Shown here: piece by piece, positions 54,171-64,000 of the stretch
How positions within the stretch are numbered: position 1 is the stretch's first letter
Layout of the letters: each line of letters opens with the position of its first letter
Assembly (NCBI RefSeq): GCF_009856625.1
Contig: NZ_CP047241.1
Span: 2,480,001-2,544,000, forward strand
Direction: 5' to 3'
DNA length: 64,000 nucleotides
DNA from: Aquitalea denitrificans
GTDB lineage: Bacteria; Pseudomonadota; Gammaproteobacteria; Burkholderiales; Chromobacteriaceae
Made by a program: the position numbers and the translations under genes
Notes under the pieces: model-generated
The model's database searches: none
Told to the model about the DNA's origin: nothing
What the model saw: the letters and a program-made list of their open reading frames with translations, nothing else

Positions 54171-56771
54171 CTAGTCATCCCCAAGGAACCGCGTGCATAT
54201 GCCGGCATCGTCAATGGGAGTGATCTGGGGTACAAAGGATTGAAGAAAATGCGTTATTTCTTCGGCGGGTATCGGTTTGCTGACCAGATAACCCTGCATG
54301 ACATCACAACCTAGCGAGCGCAAGTAACGGGCTTGATCAACCTCCTCAACCCCCTCCGCAATCACTTCAAGACCGAGGCTATGACCAAGCGCGATCACTG
54401 CCTTGACAATGGAGGCATTGCCACTATTTTTTGTCATGTTACGTACAAAAGAAATATCGATTTTCAGCTTGTGGACTTCCAGCTGCTGCAGGTAAGCCAG
54501 TGATGAATAACCTGTCCCGAAATCGTCAATAGAAAGACGAACCCCAAGCGCCTTGAGATCGGCAATCACCTTGAAAGAGCGATCACGATCGGCCATGACA
54601 GAGCTCTCCGTGATTTCCAACTCCAGCTGCTCTGGAGAAACTCCACTCTCACTCAGCGCCTGACAAACCACGCCAAGTAAATCTCCACGGCAGAGTTGAT
54701 CTGCAGAAACGTTAACCGCAGTTTGCCTAGGTGCCAGACCGGCATCAATCCACAACCTGATCTGGCGACAGACAGATTTCAGAACCCAATTTCCCAGCTG
54801 GACGATCAGCCCGCATTCTTCTGCCAGAGGAATGAAAGTAGTCGGTGCCACCATCCCGCGTGTTGGATGCTGCCAGCGCGCCAATGCTTCCACACCAATA
54901 ATTTGACCGCTAGTCAAATCGATCTGAGGCTGATAGTGCAGAGACAATTCACCTTGACTCAACGCATGGCGCAAATCAGCCTCCAAAGACAGGCGCTCCT
55001 TGGCACGCGTTGTCATTCCTGGTGATGAAAAACGCAGATTACCACGCCCCTGCATCTTGGCTTCATGCAACGCCGCATCGGCATTGCTTTGCAGGGCTTC
55101 CGCCGTGACGCCATCTGCTGGATAAAGCGCGACCCCTGCACTTGCTCCGATATAGACACTCTGCCCATCGAGTTGGTGCGCCTGGCCCAATGCGTCGAGC
55201 AGGTGATGAGCGATAAGATCGATGCCTGGAGCATTGGCATCGCACGCGATGATGATATTGAACTCGTCGCCACCAATGCGAGCAACTGCCTCAACACCCG
55301 GCAACAACGTACGCAACTGGTTAGCAACTTCAATCAACAAGCGGTCGCCCGCACCGTGTCCGAGGCTTTCATTGATTGTCTTGAAATTATCGAGATCGAT
55401 AATGAGAAGTGCAAATTCCGACTGCGTGTATTCAGCCTGGCGAATTGCCTGATCCAGCATTTCTGAGAACAAAGCCCGATTTGGCAAACCAGTCAGAGGA
55501 TCACGATGAGTATAGAAATCAAGTTTTTGTTCCGCATGGCGGCGTTGGGTAATATCGCAATACGACCCCCGCAGCCCGAGCATCTCACCAGCATCGTTAA
55601 AAACCGGTCGGGCAACATGTTCGACCCAGCGCTCACCACCATCTTTCCGGCAAATACGCAGGATCAGTGGAACATCCACCTCAACATGCCCTCCCCCCGG
55701 ACCATAGGTTATCCAGGCATTCAGATCATCAGCATGGATGACACGCTCCATCAAGCGGGCATCGGAAAAAAACTCGGCGGGAGCATAGCCCGATACCGTT
55801 TCGCAGGCGGGTGAGACATAACGAAAACTACCATCCTGCGCCAGCCAGTATTCCCAGTTTGGGGAGTATTCAGCCAGGATGCGGTATTTTTCTTCGCTCT
55901 GCTCAAGCAAGGCCGTCCTCTGCGCCACCTGCTCCTCAAGAAAACGACGCAGGCGGGATAGCTCCAGATGCGTACGCAGCCGGGCTCGCACCTCATCGAT
56001 ATCGAAAGGCTTGGTAATGTAGTCGGCAGCCCCCACGCTAAAACCTTTGACTTTCTCCTGCGTTGCGTCGGCCACGGTTACGAAAATGACCGGAGTACGA
56101 TTGCCAATCGTGGTCATTTTTATCCGCTGGCATGTCTCATAGCCATCCATCTCTGGCATAACGACATCAAGTAGAACAAGATCAGGCGGCGTTTCTCCGT
56201 CAATCAACTTGAGCGCCTTGATACCACTATTGGCCACCATAATCCGGTAATCATCTTTAAGTGCCTCAAGCAGCTCATGGATATTTTCCGGAATATCATC
56301 GACAACAAGCAGGGTGGGTGGTTGCGCGGAGTCGCAATGTTCAACAATATTGAAACGTAGCGACTCATGGCGATATCGCTGCAGCTCAAGTTGCGTTCGC
56401 AGGCGGAGTTTCAATAGCTCAGGATTGACTGGCTTGGTAATGTAATCAGCAACGCCAAGTTTGAGACCACGCGCTTCATCGGTCACGTCTGCTAAGGCGG
56501 TAACGAAGATGACCGGAATATTCTCCGTTTCTGGACTCGATTTCAAATGAGACAAGACCGAATAGCCATCCATTCCCGGCATCTTGACATCAAGCAGAAT
56601 AATTTGTGGCGCGGGCTGTCGACGAGCCAACAAAAGAGCCTTTTCACCGCTTGTTGCGGCGCTGATCGCATACTCATCGCGCAGAATATTCATCAAGACA
56701 TGCAGATTCTCATGCACATCATCGACAATCAAAATACGCGGTCGTTCTTGGGCAGATTCGTTCATGGTCAT
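54171..56771 (-). CDS. REC-REC-PAS-GGDEF-EAL cyclic-di-GMP response regulator
   Basis: Cytoplasmic output protein of a phosphorelay, about 866 residues. Two receiver domains lie at about 10-130 ([13 protein letters not shown]) and 155-275 ([13 protein letters not shown]), a PAS domain at about 300-420, GGDEF at about 430-590 ([11 protein letters not shown], intact) and EAL at about 600-855 ([35 protein letters not shown], all intact). No RxxD inhibitory site precedes GGDEF. It could make or break cyclic-di-GMP. Possible starts are GTG 56786, ATG 56771 and ATG 56765; the upstream kinase stop at 56779 is within a few bases of all three, so translation is probably coupled. Confidence 0.92.
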   Translation of the reverse strand: MTMNESAQERPRILIVDDVHENLHVLMNILRDEYAISAATSGEKALLLARRQPAPQIILLDVKMPGMDGYSVLSHLKSSPETENIPVIFVTALADVTDEARGLKLGVADYITKPVNPELLKLRLRTQLELQRYRHESLRFNIVEHCDSAQPPTLLVVDDIPENIHELLEALKDDYRIMVANSGIKALKLIDGETPPDLVLLDVVMPEMDGYETCQRIKMTTIGNRTPVIFVTVADATQEKVKGFSVGAADYITKPFDIDEVRARLRTHLELSRLRRFLEEQVAQRTALLEQSEEKYRILAEYSPNWEYWLAQDGSFRYVSPACETVSGYAPAEFFSDARLMERVIHADDLNAWITYGPGGGHVEVDVPLILRICRKDGGERWVEHVARPVFNDAGEMLGLRGSYCDITQRRHAEQKLDFYTHRDPLTGLPNRALFSEMLDQAIRQAEYTQSEFALLIIDLDNFKTINESLGHGAGDRLLIEVANQLRTLLPGVEAVARIGGDEFNIIIACDANAPGIDLIAHHLLDALGQAHQLDGQSVYIGASAGVALYPADGVTAEALQSNADAALHEAKMQGRGNLRFSSPGMTTRAKERLSLEADLRHALSQGELSLHYQPQIDLTSGQIIGVEALARWQHPTRGMVAPTTFIPLAEECGLIVQLGNWVLKSVCRQIRLWIDAGLAPRQTAVNVSADQLCRGDLLGVVCQALSESGVSPEQLELEITESSVMADRDRSFKVIADLKALGVRLSIDDFGTGYSSLAYLQQLEVHKLKIDISFVRNMTKNSGNASIVKAVIALGHSLGLEVIAEGVEEVDQARYLRSLGCDVMQGYLVSKPIPAEEITHFLQSFVPQITPIDDAGICTRFLGDD

Positions 56772-56778
56772 ATCCAGC

Positions 56779-59700
56779 TCAGACACTCGGCTTCAAGCGA
56801 TCACACAAGATTTTTATCAATTCCTGTGCTTCATCAATGGAAAATTCATCGACTTTTGCCGCGATTTCATTCATTGCAATTTCGATGTCATCGCCGATCA
56901 CACCAGATCTCAATTCCATCAGCAGCCCTTCTGCCGCCCCCAGATCTGCATCGAGCAACTTCCGCAAACGCTCCAGACGCTCTAAAACTTCAGCCACACT
57001 AAGCGGAGTACGTCTCATCACCGCTGGTGGTTCGGTGACGGTCAAACGATCAATATCAGCAATCACCTGTTGCAGAAAGTTGCTCATTTCTTGCAATTTG
57101 GCTTCTTCCGGCACATTGCCCTGTTTGAGCAAGGTACCGATTTCACTAATTTTTTCATACAACAGCCCGGCACCGATATTGCCGGTTACCCCCTTCAAAG
57201 CATGACAATACTCCTGAGCACCCTCAAAATCCTGCTGACTGATCAAGCGCTGCAGTTCGCTATCGGCGTTCGGGTAATGTTCGCGGAACCGGCGCAGTTG
57301 CTTACGATAAGCCTCGACCTTTCCACCTATACGGCGTACACCCTCGAGCGTATCGATGCTGGTTAGCGCCAACAAATCTTCGGGAAACCCAGGCTGCTCA
57401 GCAGCGACACGCTTCCGCGACCGTATCATCCGTTTATCCTCGGGGACGTGCACGCACTTGGCCAGTGCGGCCAGCAACTGCGCAGGAGCAATCGGCTTGG
57501 TCACATGGTCATTCATGCCGGCCTCCCGGCTTTTCTCGGCATCATGGGCCATCGCCAAAGCTGTCATGGCGATGATAGGCAAACTGGAGAATCGTTCACC
57601 CGACAGCGCCCTGATGGCGCGCGCTGCCTTCAAACCATCCATGACGGGCATCTGGATATCCATCAACACCGCGTCGTAAGTCCTCTGCTGGACTTTGTCC
57701 ACAGCTTGCTGACCATTCACGGCCTCGTCGACCTCCATACCCTCGCTGCGCAAGAGCTCGCTGGCGAACTCGCGGTTGATGTCGTTATCCTCGACTAGCA
57801 AGATGCTGGCGCCAGCCAAATTGGCAGCCGCTCCCGGATGCGAGGCAATCGGGCCTTGTTCCCGACTGAGCAGCCGGCCTCTACCAAGCACCGAAAGCAT
57901 GGTATCGAGCAAGGTTGAAGGCGATACAGGCTTAATCAGGAAGCTGCTAACACCAGCCTGTTCCGCCAATTTCATCACATCCTCGCGACCATAAGCGGTG
58001 ACCATGACAATCTTCGGTTGAGATGTGATGGCCGGGTTGCCATGAATACGTCGCGTCACTTCATCACCATTCATGCCGGGCATCCGCCAATCCATCAGCA
58101 CGAGATCAAAAGGTTTGTCACTGGCCGCCTCGAGTAAGGCCAGTGCCGATGGCCCACTGGCAGCGACATCGACGTCAAGATGGAAAAACCGCAACATCTC
58201 GGCCAGAATTGCGCGAGATACCTCATTATCATCCACAACAAGGACACGCACTCCTTGTAGCAGCGGGCCTACTTGAGCCACCAGCTCGCGCCGATGGCAT
58301 TGAGCCTTCTCTGCGACTTTGAGTGGGACCGTGAAGCAGATTGTCGTGCCCTTGCCCAGTTGTGAGTCTTCGACCCAGATCCGGCCTCCCATCAGTTCGA
58401 TGAGCTGCTTACTGATAGCCAGCCCCAGCCCTGTTCCGCCAAAACGGCGCGTGGCGGACTGATCCAACTGAGTGAATTTCTGGAACATCCTTGTCTGCAT
58501 TTCAGCCGTCATGCCAATGCCGGTATCCCTCACACAAGCCTGTATATTGATTTCTGCATCGCTTGTCGTCAGTGCACGGAAAGCCAGCTCGACTTCGCCA
58601 TGATCGGTAAATTTGACCGCATTGCCACAGAGGTTAAGTAGTACTTGCCCCAAACGCAGTGGATCACCGATCAATGTCATCGGAATGGCGGGGTCGTAGC
58701 GGATCAGGAATTCAATGCCCTTGAGTTCAGCCTGATAGACCAGGGCATCGGTAAGCCGTTCAAGAACGGTATCGAGTCCGAATTCAACCTGATCAATATC
58801 GAGCTTACCTGCCTCGATTTTCGAAAAATCAAGAATGTCATTGATAATGCCAAGCAAGGAATGCGCCGCCCCCTGAGCCTTGAGCAGGTAATTCTGCAGT
58901 GTCGGTGGCAAATCCGTCTTCAGCGCAAGGTAGAGCATGCCAAGAATTGCATTCATCGGAGTACGAATTTCATGGCTCATATTGGCCAGAAACTGACTTT
59001 TAGCCTGATTAGCCTCGTCAGCCGCATTTTTTGCTAGCTGCAACTCCCCTGTTCGCTCAGCTACCGTCTTTTCGAGGTTCAGGTTCATCTCATTGAGTTT
59101 GTGCAGCGAATCGGACAAGCGTACCCGCCCATCGTTGAGCGCATCTATCAAATTGCCAAGCTCGTCCCGGTAAGGGTAAATGATTTTCTCGACAGGCTCT
59201 TCCCCTACAGAGAACTGCCAGCTGGCAACTTTTCTGGCAACAGCTGTCACGCTATCCGATAGTCGAAAGCGGACGACCCAGGAGAAAATGAGCCACAGGC
59301 CGGTAGTGACAATCAATGCATTGAGCAAGACAACCAGAAAGCTGTATTTGACACGATCCCACAGTACCGCAGCACTGGAATAAAGGTTTAGATAACCGAT
59401 AAGATGACGGTCTCCTTGCAGCCCATGGTGGAACAGCGGAACAACTTCCAGTTTGTACTTATCCGGGAGAAAACGATTGCGCTGCTCCTGAACAGCCGGT
59501 ACATCACCATCCTTGACCAGACTGTCGCCTTTATCCGTGGCAATCCTTACCCCGGTGACAATGGCATTTTGCCTAATCCCACGCGCAATTGAAGTTAACT
59601 GCTCCGAATCCAGCTCCCAGACAGCCCCGGAGACTCCCGGCTCAATCGTACGCCCCAGCGAGGCCAAGTCGTCAGCAATTGTATGACTCACGGTCCAATA

Positions 59701-59802
59701 CTGGACGACCAACTGGACCCCAGTGACGCAGAACGCCAGCAGCAAATACCAAGGCAGCATGGTGTAAAGCAACCGTCTAGCCAGTGTCTGGGTTGCACTC
59801 AT
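56779..59802 (-). CDS. Hybrid sensor histidine kinase with two receivers and Hpt
   Basis: Membrane hybrid kinase of the BarA/EvgS layout, 1007 residues. Membrane segments at about 13-33 and 152-176 enclose a small periplasmic domain. A HAMP-like linker and coiled coil lead to HisKA with phospho-acceptor His277 ([10 protein letters not shown]), HATPase ([25 protein letters not shown]), receiver 1 (Asp571), receiver 2 (Asp715) and a C-terminal Hpt domain (His867 in [10 protein letters not shown]). The whole relay is in one chain. The downstream REC-REC-GGDEF-EAL protein is the likely target. Start ATG has AGGAAG upstream. Confidence 0.93.
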   Translation of the reverse strand: MSATQTLARRLLYTMLPWYLLLAFCVTGVQLVVQYWTVSHTIADDLASLGRTIEPGVSGAVWELDSEQLTSIARGIRQNAIVTGVRIATDKGDSLVKDGDVPAVQEQRNRFLPDKYKLEVVPLFHHGLQGDRHLIGYLNLYSSAAVLWDRVKYSFLVVLLNALIVTTGLWLIFSWVVRFRLSDSVTAVARKVASWQFSVGEEPVEKIIYPYRDELGNLIDALNDGRVRLSDSLHKLNEMNLNLEKTVAERTGELQLAKNAADEANQAKSQFLANMSHEIRTPMNAILGMLYLALKTDLPPTLQNYLLKAQGAAHSLLGIINDILDFSKIEAGKLDIDQVEFGLDTVLERLTDALVYQAELKGIEFLIRYDPAIPMTLIGDPLRLGQVLLNLCGNAVKFTDHGEVELAFRALTTSDAEINIQACVRDTGIGMTAEMQTRMFQKFTQLDQSATRRFGGTGLGLAISKQLIELMGGRIWVEDSQLGKGTTICFTVPLKVAEKAQCHRRELVAQVGPLLQGVRVLVVDDNEVSRAILAEMLRFFHLDVDVAASGPSALALLEAASDKPFDLVLMDWRMPGMNGDEVTRRIHGNPAITSQPKIVMVTAYGREDVMKLAEQAGVSSFLIKPVSPSTLLDTMLSVLGRGRLLSREQGPIASHPGAAANLAGASILLVEDNDINREFASELLRSEGMEVDEAVNGQQAVDKVQQRTYDAVLMDIQMPVMDGLKAARAIRALSGERFSSLPIIAMTALAMAHDAEKSREAGMNDHVTKPIAPAQLLAALAKCVHVPEDKRMIRSRKRVAAEQPGFPEDLLALTSIDTLEGVRRIGGKVEAYRKQLRRFREHYPNADSELQRLISQQDFEGAQEYCHALKGVTGNIGAGLLYEKISEIGTLLKQGNVPEEAKLQEMSNFLQQVIADIDRLTVTEPPAVMRRTPLSVAEVLERLERLRKLLDADLGAAEGLLMELRSGVIGDDIEIAMNEIAAKVDEFSIDEAQELIKILCDRLKPSV

Positions 59803-59869
59803 CGCAGCTTCCTGTTGAAAAACCCAACACCACCAATCGGGATGAAAAAAGTGTGTCGATCAAATATCG

Positions 59870-60769
59870 TCACCGATTCACACCCTCTGCAGGCCACCAC
59901 CAGCTCGTATCCGGATGTTGAGCACCGATGGGAAGTGTCGGATTATCGAGCAAGAGCACCTGACGCTTATCTTTTTTCAAACTTGCAATCTCATTTGCAT
60001 GATAGCTCTCAAACAGCTGGCGAAATGATCCATCTGCCAATGACAATCGGAGACCGCGCTCAATGGTCTTGGCCAATGTCACCTCGTTCTTGTTAACCCA
60101 GAAATAGATGGGATAGGGAAAATACAAAGCTTTGGTTTTTTCAATTGCCAGCTGCGGGTAATTCTTTTTGCGCTCATCGAGTTCGCGCTGGGCTTCGTTC
60201 AAGCCTCTCGGAAAAGCATCGAAGCGGCTGACCGCAAGCATTTCAAACAAGTTTTCATAATTTGCCGAAGTGGTGACAACAAATCCATTCGCCCGCATGA
60301 TGGGCAGATCTGCCCATTGGCTGTTGAGGCCGAATATTAATTTCCGGCGTAACGACACTGCATCCATTTTTGCGAGGCGCGCCTGGTCTGCAGCCCTGAT
60401 TACAAGCAGCCTGAAGCCCACAATACCACGCAAGATATCAATTCGAACGGGCAGCATCTTGCTTTCGCGCTCGGCGTTCGTCCCTAGTGCAATGACATCT
60501 ATACTCCCCGATTGCAACAAAGATATGCCGCGATTCTGGGTCACATCCTCGGCATAAGGCTCCAAGCGGAATACCCCTTTCTCTGCCTTGACATGTGCAA
60601 GAGCCAGCTCGAGAAGTTTCCAGCGATACTCGTAAATCGGCCCGCTTGGGAAATAACGCAACACGGTTTCCCCGGCCATTCCCTGCCCGGCCACACCGAG
60701 CCAAAGGCAAATAACCACCGGACATTTTGCTAACGGCACCATTAGCTGCTTAATTGTTGAGAAATTCAT
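59870..60769 (-). CDS. Periplasmic binding-like protein between two hybrid kinases
   Basis: A 299-residue secreted protein with a signal peptide ending near GQGMAGE and a type 2 periplasmic-binding fold (LRYFPSGPIYEYRWKLLELA, LRGIVGFRLLVI, YFWVNKNEVTLAKTIERGL). No permease or ATPase genes are nearby. Lying between two kinases on the same strand, it may present a ligand to a kinase sensor domain rather than feed a transporter (inference). Start MNFSTIK at 60769 has AAGGA upstream. Confidence 0.82.
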   Translation of the reverse strand: MNFSTIKQLMVPLAKCPVVICLWLGVAGQGMAGETVLRYFPSGPIYEYRWKLLELALAHVKAEKGVFRLEPYAEDVTQNRGISLLQSGSIDVIALGTNAERESKMLPVRIDILRGIVGFRLLVIRAADQARLAKMDAVSLRRKLIFGLNSQWADLPIMRANGFVVTTSANYENLFEMLAVSRFDAFPRGLNEAQRELDERKKNYPQLAIEKTKALYFPYPIYFWVNKNEVTLAKTIERGLRLSLADGSFRQLFESYHANEIASLKKDKRQVLLLDNPTLPIGAQHPDTSWWWPAEGVNR

Positions 60770-60932
60770 GTGCAGTCCTTTTCCATGGCAACAAATCAGC
60801 ACCTGACTCTCAGTTGGAAGCCACAAGAATATTACATTAGCATCCATTCGGCAAACTGCCGCCAAGGGCAACAACTTTCGAATAGGTACAAGATGGAATC
60901 CCTCAAATTACGGCCTGAGAGATACACTGTCG

Positions 60933-63900
60933 CTACAAGCCATTTTGCTCAACAAGTTGTTGTTCATGCCCCAAGTATTTGCTCAGCATGGTCGACAAGG
61001 CAGCAATAGATAGCGGCTTGGTAAGAAAGTCATTCATGCCGACTGAACTGGTTTTTTCCTGTTCTTCCACACCGGCATTTGCGGTGCAGGCAATGATGAT
61101 GGTGGGCGGTCTGGATGGGTGTTCTGCCTCGTAATTACGGATCAGCCGTGCCAGTTGGTAGCCATCGGTATTCGGCATCTGGCAATCGGTCAATAGCAAG
61201 CTGTAGTTGCCGTTTTGCCATTTGGCGTAGGCCTCTGCGCCGTCTTCGGCCAGTTCCACCCGATAGCCTAGTTTTTCCAGTTGCCTGGTCGCCAGCTTGC
61301 GATTGGTGGGATTATCTTCAGCAAAAAGGATGGGCGGCAGAGCCTGGTCTTGATTACCTAGCAAACCGCCAGAAGCAGGGGTTAGCTGTTGCGCCGGTTC
61401 TTCCAGTTCATGAGCATCTGCCACGACCACCACCAGCAACAGTGAGGCACAGCTGCCATGCCCGACCCCACTCTCCAGCGTCACCTCTCCCCCCATCAGC
61501 TTGGCCAGACGGCGACAGATGGTCAGCCCCAACCCGGTACCACCAAAACGACGTGACGTATCGGATTCTGCCTGGGTGAATGGTTGAAACAGCTTGGACA
61601 GGCCCTCGGCACTGATGCCGATACCACTGTCTTGCACTTCAAAACGCAAGGTTTGCGAACGGCCTTCTTCCTCCAGCAGCAGCACGCGCAATGCAATCTG
61701 GCCGTGTGCAGTAAACTTCACGGCATTGCTGACGAAGTTCTGCAAAATCTGTCGTACGCGCAGGGGGTCGATCACCACCGCAGCGGCTACCCGCGGATCG
61801 ATTTCAAGTACAAACTTCAGCCCTTTGCGCTCCGCCGCCTGCGAATACAGGGTATGCACCTGCTCCAGCATCGGTCGCAGCGCAGTCGGCGTCATCACCA
61901 CCTCAAGCTTGTCGGCCTCGATCTTGGAAAAATCCAAGATATCGTCGATCAGCCTTAGCAGAGTGCGGGCCGACTCCTGAATCGTATCCACCGAGTCCTT
62001 CTGCTCCTCATCAAGCGGTGTCATGGCCAGCAGCTCAAGCATGCCCAGCACGCCATTCATCGGCGTGCGGATTTCATGGCTCATGGTAGCCAGAAAGGCG
62101 CTCTTGGCCTTATTGGCCGAGTTGGCCTGATCACGGGCTTCCAGCAATTCACGCTCGGCTTGTTTTCGCTCGGAAATATCGATACATGCCAGAATCGCCC
62201 CCAGCTGGGGTTGATCGGCAAATAAAGTCATCCCTTCAAACAAAACCCATATCGACGCGCCCGTGTTCGTCTTGCACTCAATCTCACAGCCGACCTTGGT
62301 CTGGTTTTGCACCATGGCATTCAGTTGGGAGGTCAGTTCAAACCAGCCCTCGTCAGACAGCACCAGTTCCATCAGATGGCGCCCTGGCAATGGTTCTTTG
62401 CCGTTATGGAAGATTGCCTCAGCCATCGGGTTGGCACGAATAATCTGCATGCTGGCATTCAGTCGCAACAACCCCACCGGCGAAGCAGAATATATTGCCT
62501 CTTCCTCCTGCAATACGGCTCGCAACTGCGCTTCCGAATTAAGGCGGCGATCTTCCTCGTCATAGAAACCCAGAATACTGGCACAGGAACTAACCAGGGG
62601 ATGGATATCCTTATTGACCAGTTGCGGGTCGGTACCGCGCAAACAGATGAGGGCGTGAATCTGCTCATCCTGCTCTACCGGCAAACTGATCCACGCAGGC
62701 TCGTTAGCCAAGACTGACATCAGATAGCTGACAGGATCCAGCTCCTTTCTGATGTTGTCGAGTGATGGAAAATTTTCCGGCCATTGCCCTGCCTGTAAAT
62801 TGATATTGAGAGATCCATTACTGTTATTGAGCAGCGCCAGCAAGAAACCGTCCGCGGCTAGCGCAAAACGCTTGAATTCGTCCAGCAGACGGCACATGAC
62901 CTGCTCGCGCGGCCAGCGACACAACATCAGGTTTTCCACATGGGAGATAGCAGACAGCATGTCCAGGTTGCGTTCCAGCGAGCGCTCGGCCAGCCTGCGC
63001 TCGTGCTCATCCCTGACAATCAGCAAATACAGCGTATGGGCCGCTCTGTCCTGAAATCGTGTCAGGGTCAGTCCGGCAAAAAAACAGCGCCCGCCACTCT
63101 CCATGCCCAAACCCTGCAAATTGATCCCCACCTCCCCCTCGGCAAGCTGCATGACCTGGTCCAGGTCACCCTCCATGCGCAGCAGTTGTGCAATCGGCAA
63201 GCCGACAAGCCCCCCTTCCGCGTAGGCAAACATGCGCTCGGCACCAGCCGCTGCATGCTGGATCACCCCTTGGTCGGTAATGGTCATGATGGCATCGTCG
63301 GTAGCATCCAGCATGCGCTGCTGCTGATTGAGCGGCTGCAGCACCTTGCGCACCATGAAGTACAACAGGGCCACGCCTAGCGCCAGCAAAAAAATGCCCA
63401 GCAGGCTATCGCGCAGTAACAGACGGCGATAGTGCTGTCGGTTCTGCTGAATATGCACTTCAGTCATGTCCATCAAGAGCATGAATGTGTCGCGTGCAGT
63501 ATTCTGAGTTTGCGCCAACTGCCTTTGCAGCTGCTTGATTGCCAAGGGGTTATTGCCATGCTCCCGTAGAATCTGGGTTTGCTGCTTGGTCTGAATGTTC
63601 AGCTGCAACGCCAGCGCGGAAAACTGTTGCAGGCGCTGCGTAAGACGCGGGTCATTGATATAACGGGCATCTGCTCGCAGCTTTTCCAGCAATACGCCGG
63701 ACAGCTCCAGTCGGGCGCGCAGATCGTCTTCCTCGGTTTCGCTCAGCATGGCATTGAGTTCCGCCCGCAGCACCAGCCCCATCGCAGCAGCGCGCAGGCT
63801 ACGTGCCACCAACCAACCATCTTGCTTGATCGTATCCAGCTGATTGATGTCTGCGTTACCGCTGAGGTCGATACGGTTGCCGATTTCCACCATCATGGTG

Positions 63901-64000
63901 CTCAGCGTGCTCTGAACATTGCGTATCGCCAGCTCCAGCGCGTAGCTCAGTGTCTCGTCGCGAACGAAGGACTTGTTCAGCCGGGTATTCACTTCCTTAC
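60933..64000 (-). CDS. Hybrid sensor histidine kinase (runs off right edge)
   Basis: At least 1019 residues are in the window. The frame stays open to the window end, and the visible part begins inside a periplasmic helical domain with no first membrane helix, so the true start lies to the right. Order: helical sensor, membrane segment about 195-215 of the visible part, PAS ([15 protein letters not shown]), a middle region of GAF-like size, PAS ([16 protein letters not shown]), HisKA ([10 protein letters not shown]), HATPase ([21 protein letters not shown]) and one receiver ([14 protein letters not shown]). There is no Hpt domain, so it may hand phosphate to the Hpt of the kinase at 56779. 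Confidence 0.92.
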   Translation of the reverse strand, partial: KEVNTRLNKSFVRDETLSYALELAIRNVQSTLSTMMVEIGNRIDLSGNADINQLDTIKQDGWLVARSLRAAAMGLVLRAELNAMLSETEEDDLRARLELSGVLLEKLRADARYINDPRLTQRLQQFSALALQLNIQTKQQTQILREHGNNPLAIKQLQRQLAQTQNTARDTFMLLMDMTEVHIQQNRQHYRRLLLRDSLLGIFLLALGVALLYFMVRKVLQPLNQQQRMLDATDDAIMTITDQGVIQHAAAGAERMFAYAEGGLVGLPIAQLLRMEGDLDQVMQLAEGEVGINLQGLGMESGGRCFFAGLTLTRFQDRAAHTLYLLIVRDEHERRLAERSLERNLDMLSAISHVENLMLCRWPREQVMCRLLDEFKRFALAADGFLLALLNNSNGSLNINLQAGQWPENFPSLDNIRKELDPVSYLMSVLANEPAWISLPVEQDEQIHALICLRGTDPQLVNKDIHPLVSSCASILGFYDEEDRRLNSEAQLRAVLQEEEAIYSASPVGLLRLNASMQIIRANPMAEAIFHNGKEPLPGRHLMELVLSDEGWFELTSQLNAMVQNQTKVGCEIECKTNTGASIWVLFEGMTLFADQPQLGAILACIDISERKQAERELLEARDQANSANKAKSAFLATMSHEIRTPMNGVLGMLELLAMTPLDEEQKDSVDTIQESARTLLRLIDDILDFSKIEADKLEVVMTPTALRPMLEQVHTLYSQAAERKGLKFVLEIDPRVAAAVVIDPLRVRQILQNFVSNAVKFTAHGQIALRVLLLEEEGRSQTLRFEVQDSGIGISAEGLSKLFQPFTQAESDTSRRFGGTGLGLTICRRLAKLMGGEVTLESGVGHGSCASLLLVVVVADAHELEEPAQQLTPASGGLLGNQDQALPPILFAEDNPTNRKLATRQLEKLGYRVELAEDGAEAYAKWQNGNYSLLLTDCQMPNTDGYQLARLIRNYEAEHPSRPPTIIIACTANAGVEEQEKTSSVGMNDFLTKPLSIAALSTMLSKYLGHEQQLVEQNGL

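Noticed and set aside
53999..54235. A 78-codon minus-strand frame reaching into the end of the REC-GGDEF-EAL gene.
   Set aside because: It starts inside another gene in a different frame and matches no family I know.

Overview
The window looks like chromosomal DNA of a GC-rich betaproteobacterium, most likely from the Neisseriales / Chromobacteriaceae (Aquitalea, Vogesella, Chromobacterium and relatives). This is inferred from protein style, the split EfeO, the NsrR-NorVW layout and the many GGDEF and chemoreceptor genes; no rRNA or tRNA gene is present to settle it. 

Positions 1-18.5 kb form a catabolic island for quinate/shikimate and protocatechuate. It holds a 3-dehydroshikimate dehydratase (cut by the left edge), a QsuD-like quinate/shikimate dehydrogenase, a free-standing HPPD-like protein that seems to have lost its metal ligands, a second dehydroshikimate-dehydratase-like TIM barrel, a LysR regulator divergent from an accessory LigA/LigB-type dioxygenase pair, an aldo/keto reductase, and a complete protocatechuate 4,5-cleavage operon (galD-ligJ-ligK-ligI-ligA-ligB-ligC, minus strand) behind an IclR regulator. 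A Cache-type chemoreceptor, a HAD phosphatase and a shikimate dehydrogenase/type II dehydroquinase pair complete it. Together these can take quinate or shikimate to dehydroshikimate, protocatechuate and then pyruvate plus oxaloacetate. A nearly identical 17-nt box lies upstream of both galD and aroE, which suggests one regulon. 

Positions 18.9-28.3 kb hold a second chemoreceptor and an iron-uptake block: efeU, an efeO split into two lipoproteins, efeB, a TonB-dependent siderophore receptor and a PepSY membrane protein, with Fur-like boxes at the starts. Positions 28.3-40.8 kb hold two GAF-GGDEF diguanylate cyclases, a Cache-HAMP-PAS-PAS-GGDEF protein, copC-copD, a zinc alcohol dehydrogenase with an AraC regulator, ccoG, a periplasmic solute-binding-like protein and a DJ-1/PfpI protein. 

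Positions 41.3-47.3 kb are a nitric-oxide module: a radical SAM/SPASM enzyme, nsrR, norV (flavorubredoxin), norW and an MFS transporter. Two tandem NsrR-like operators and an FNR-like box precede norV. Positions 47.7-54 kb are accessory: CYTH-CHAD protein, two small unknown genes, an SRPBCC protein, a LysR/MFS divergent pair and a short IS256-family remnant with recognisable ends. 

Positions 54.2-64 kb encode a probable phosphorelay to cyclic-di-GMP: two hybrid histidine kinases (one cut by the right edge), a periplasmic binding-like protein between them, and a REC-REC-PAS-GGDEF-EAL effector.
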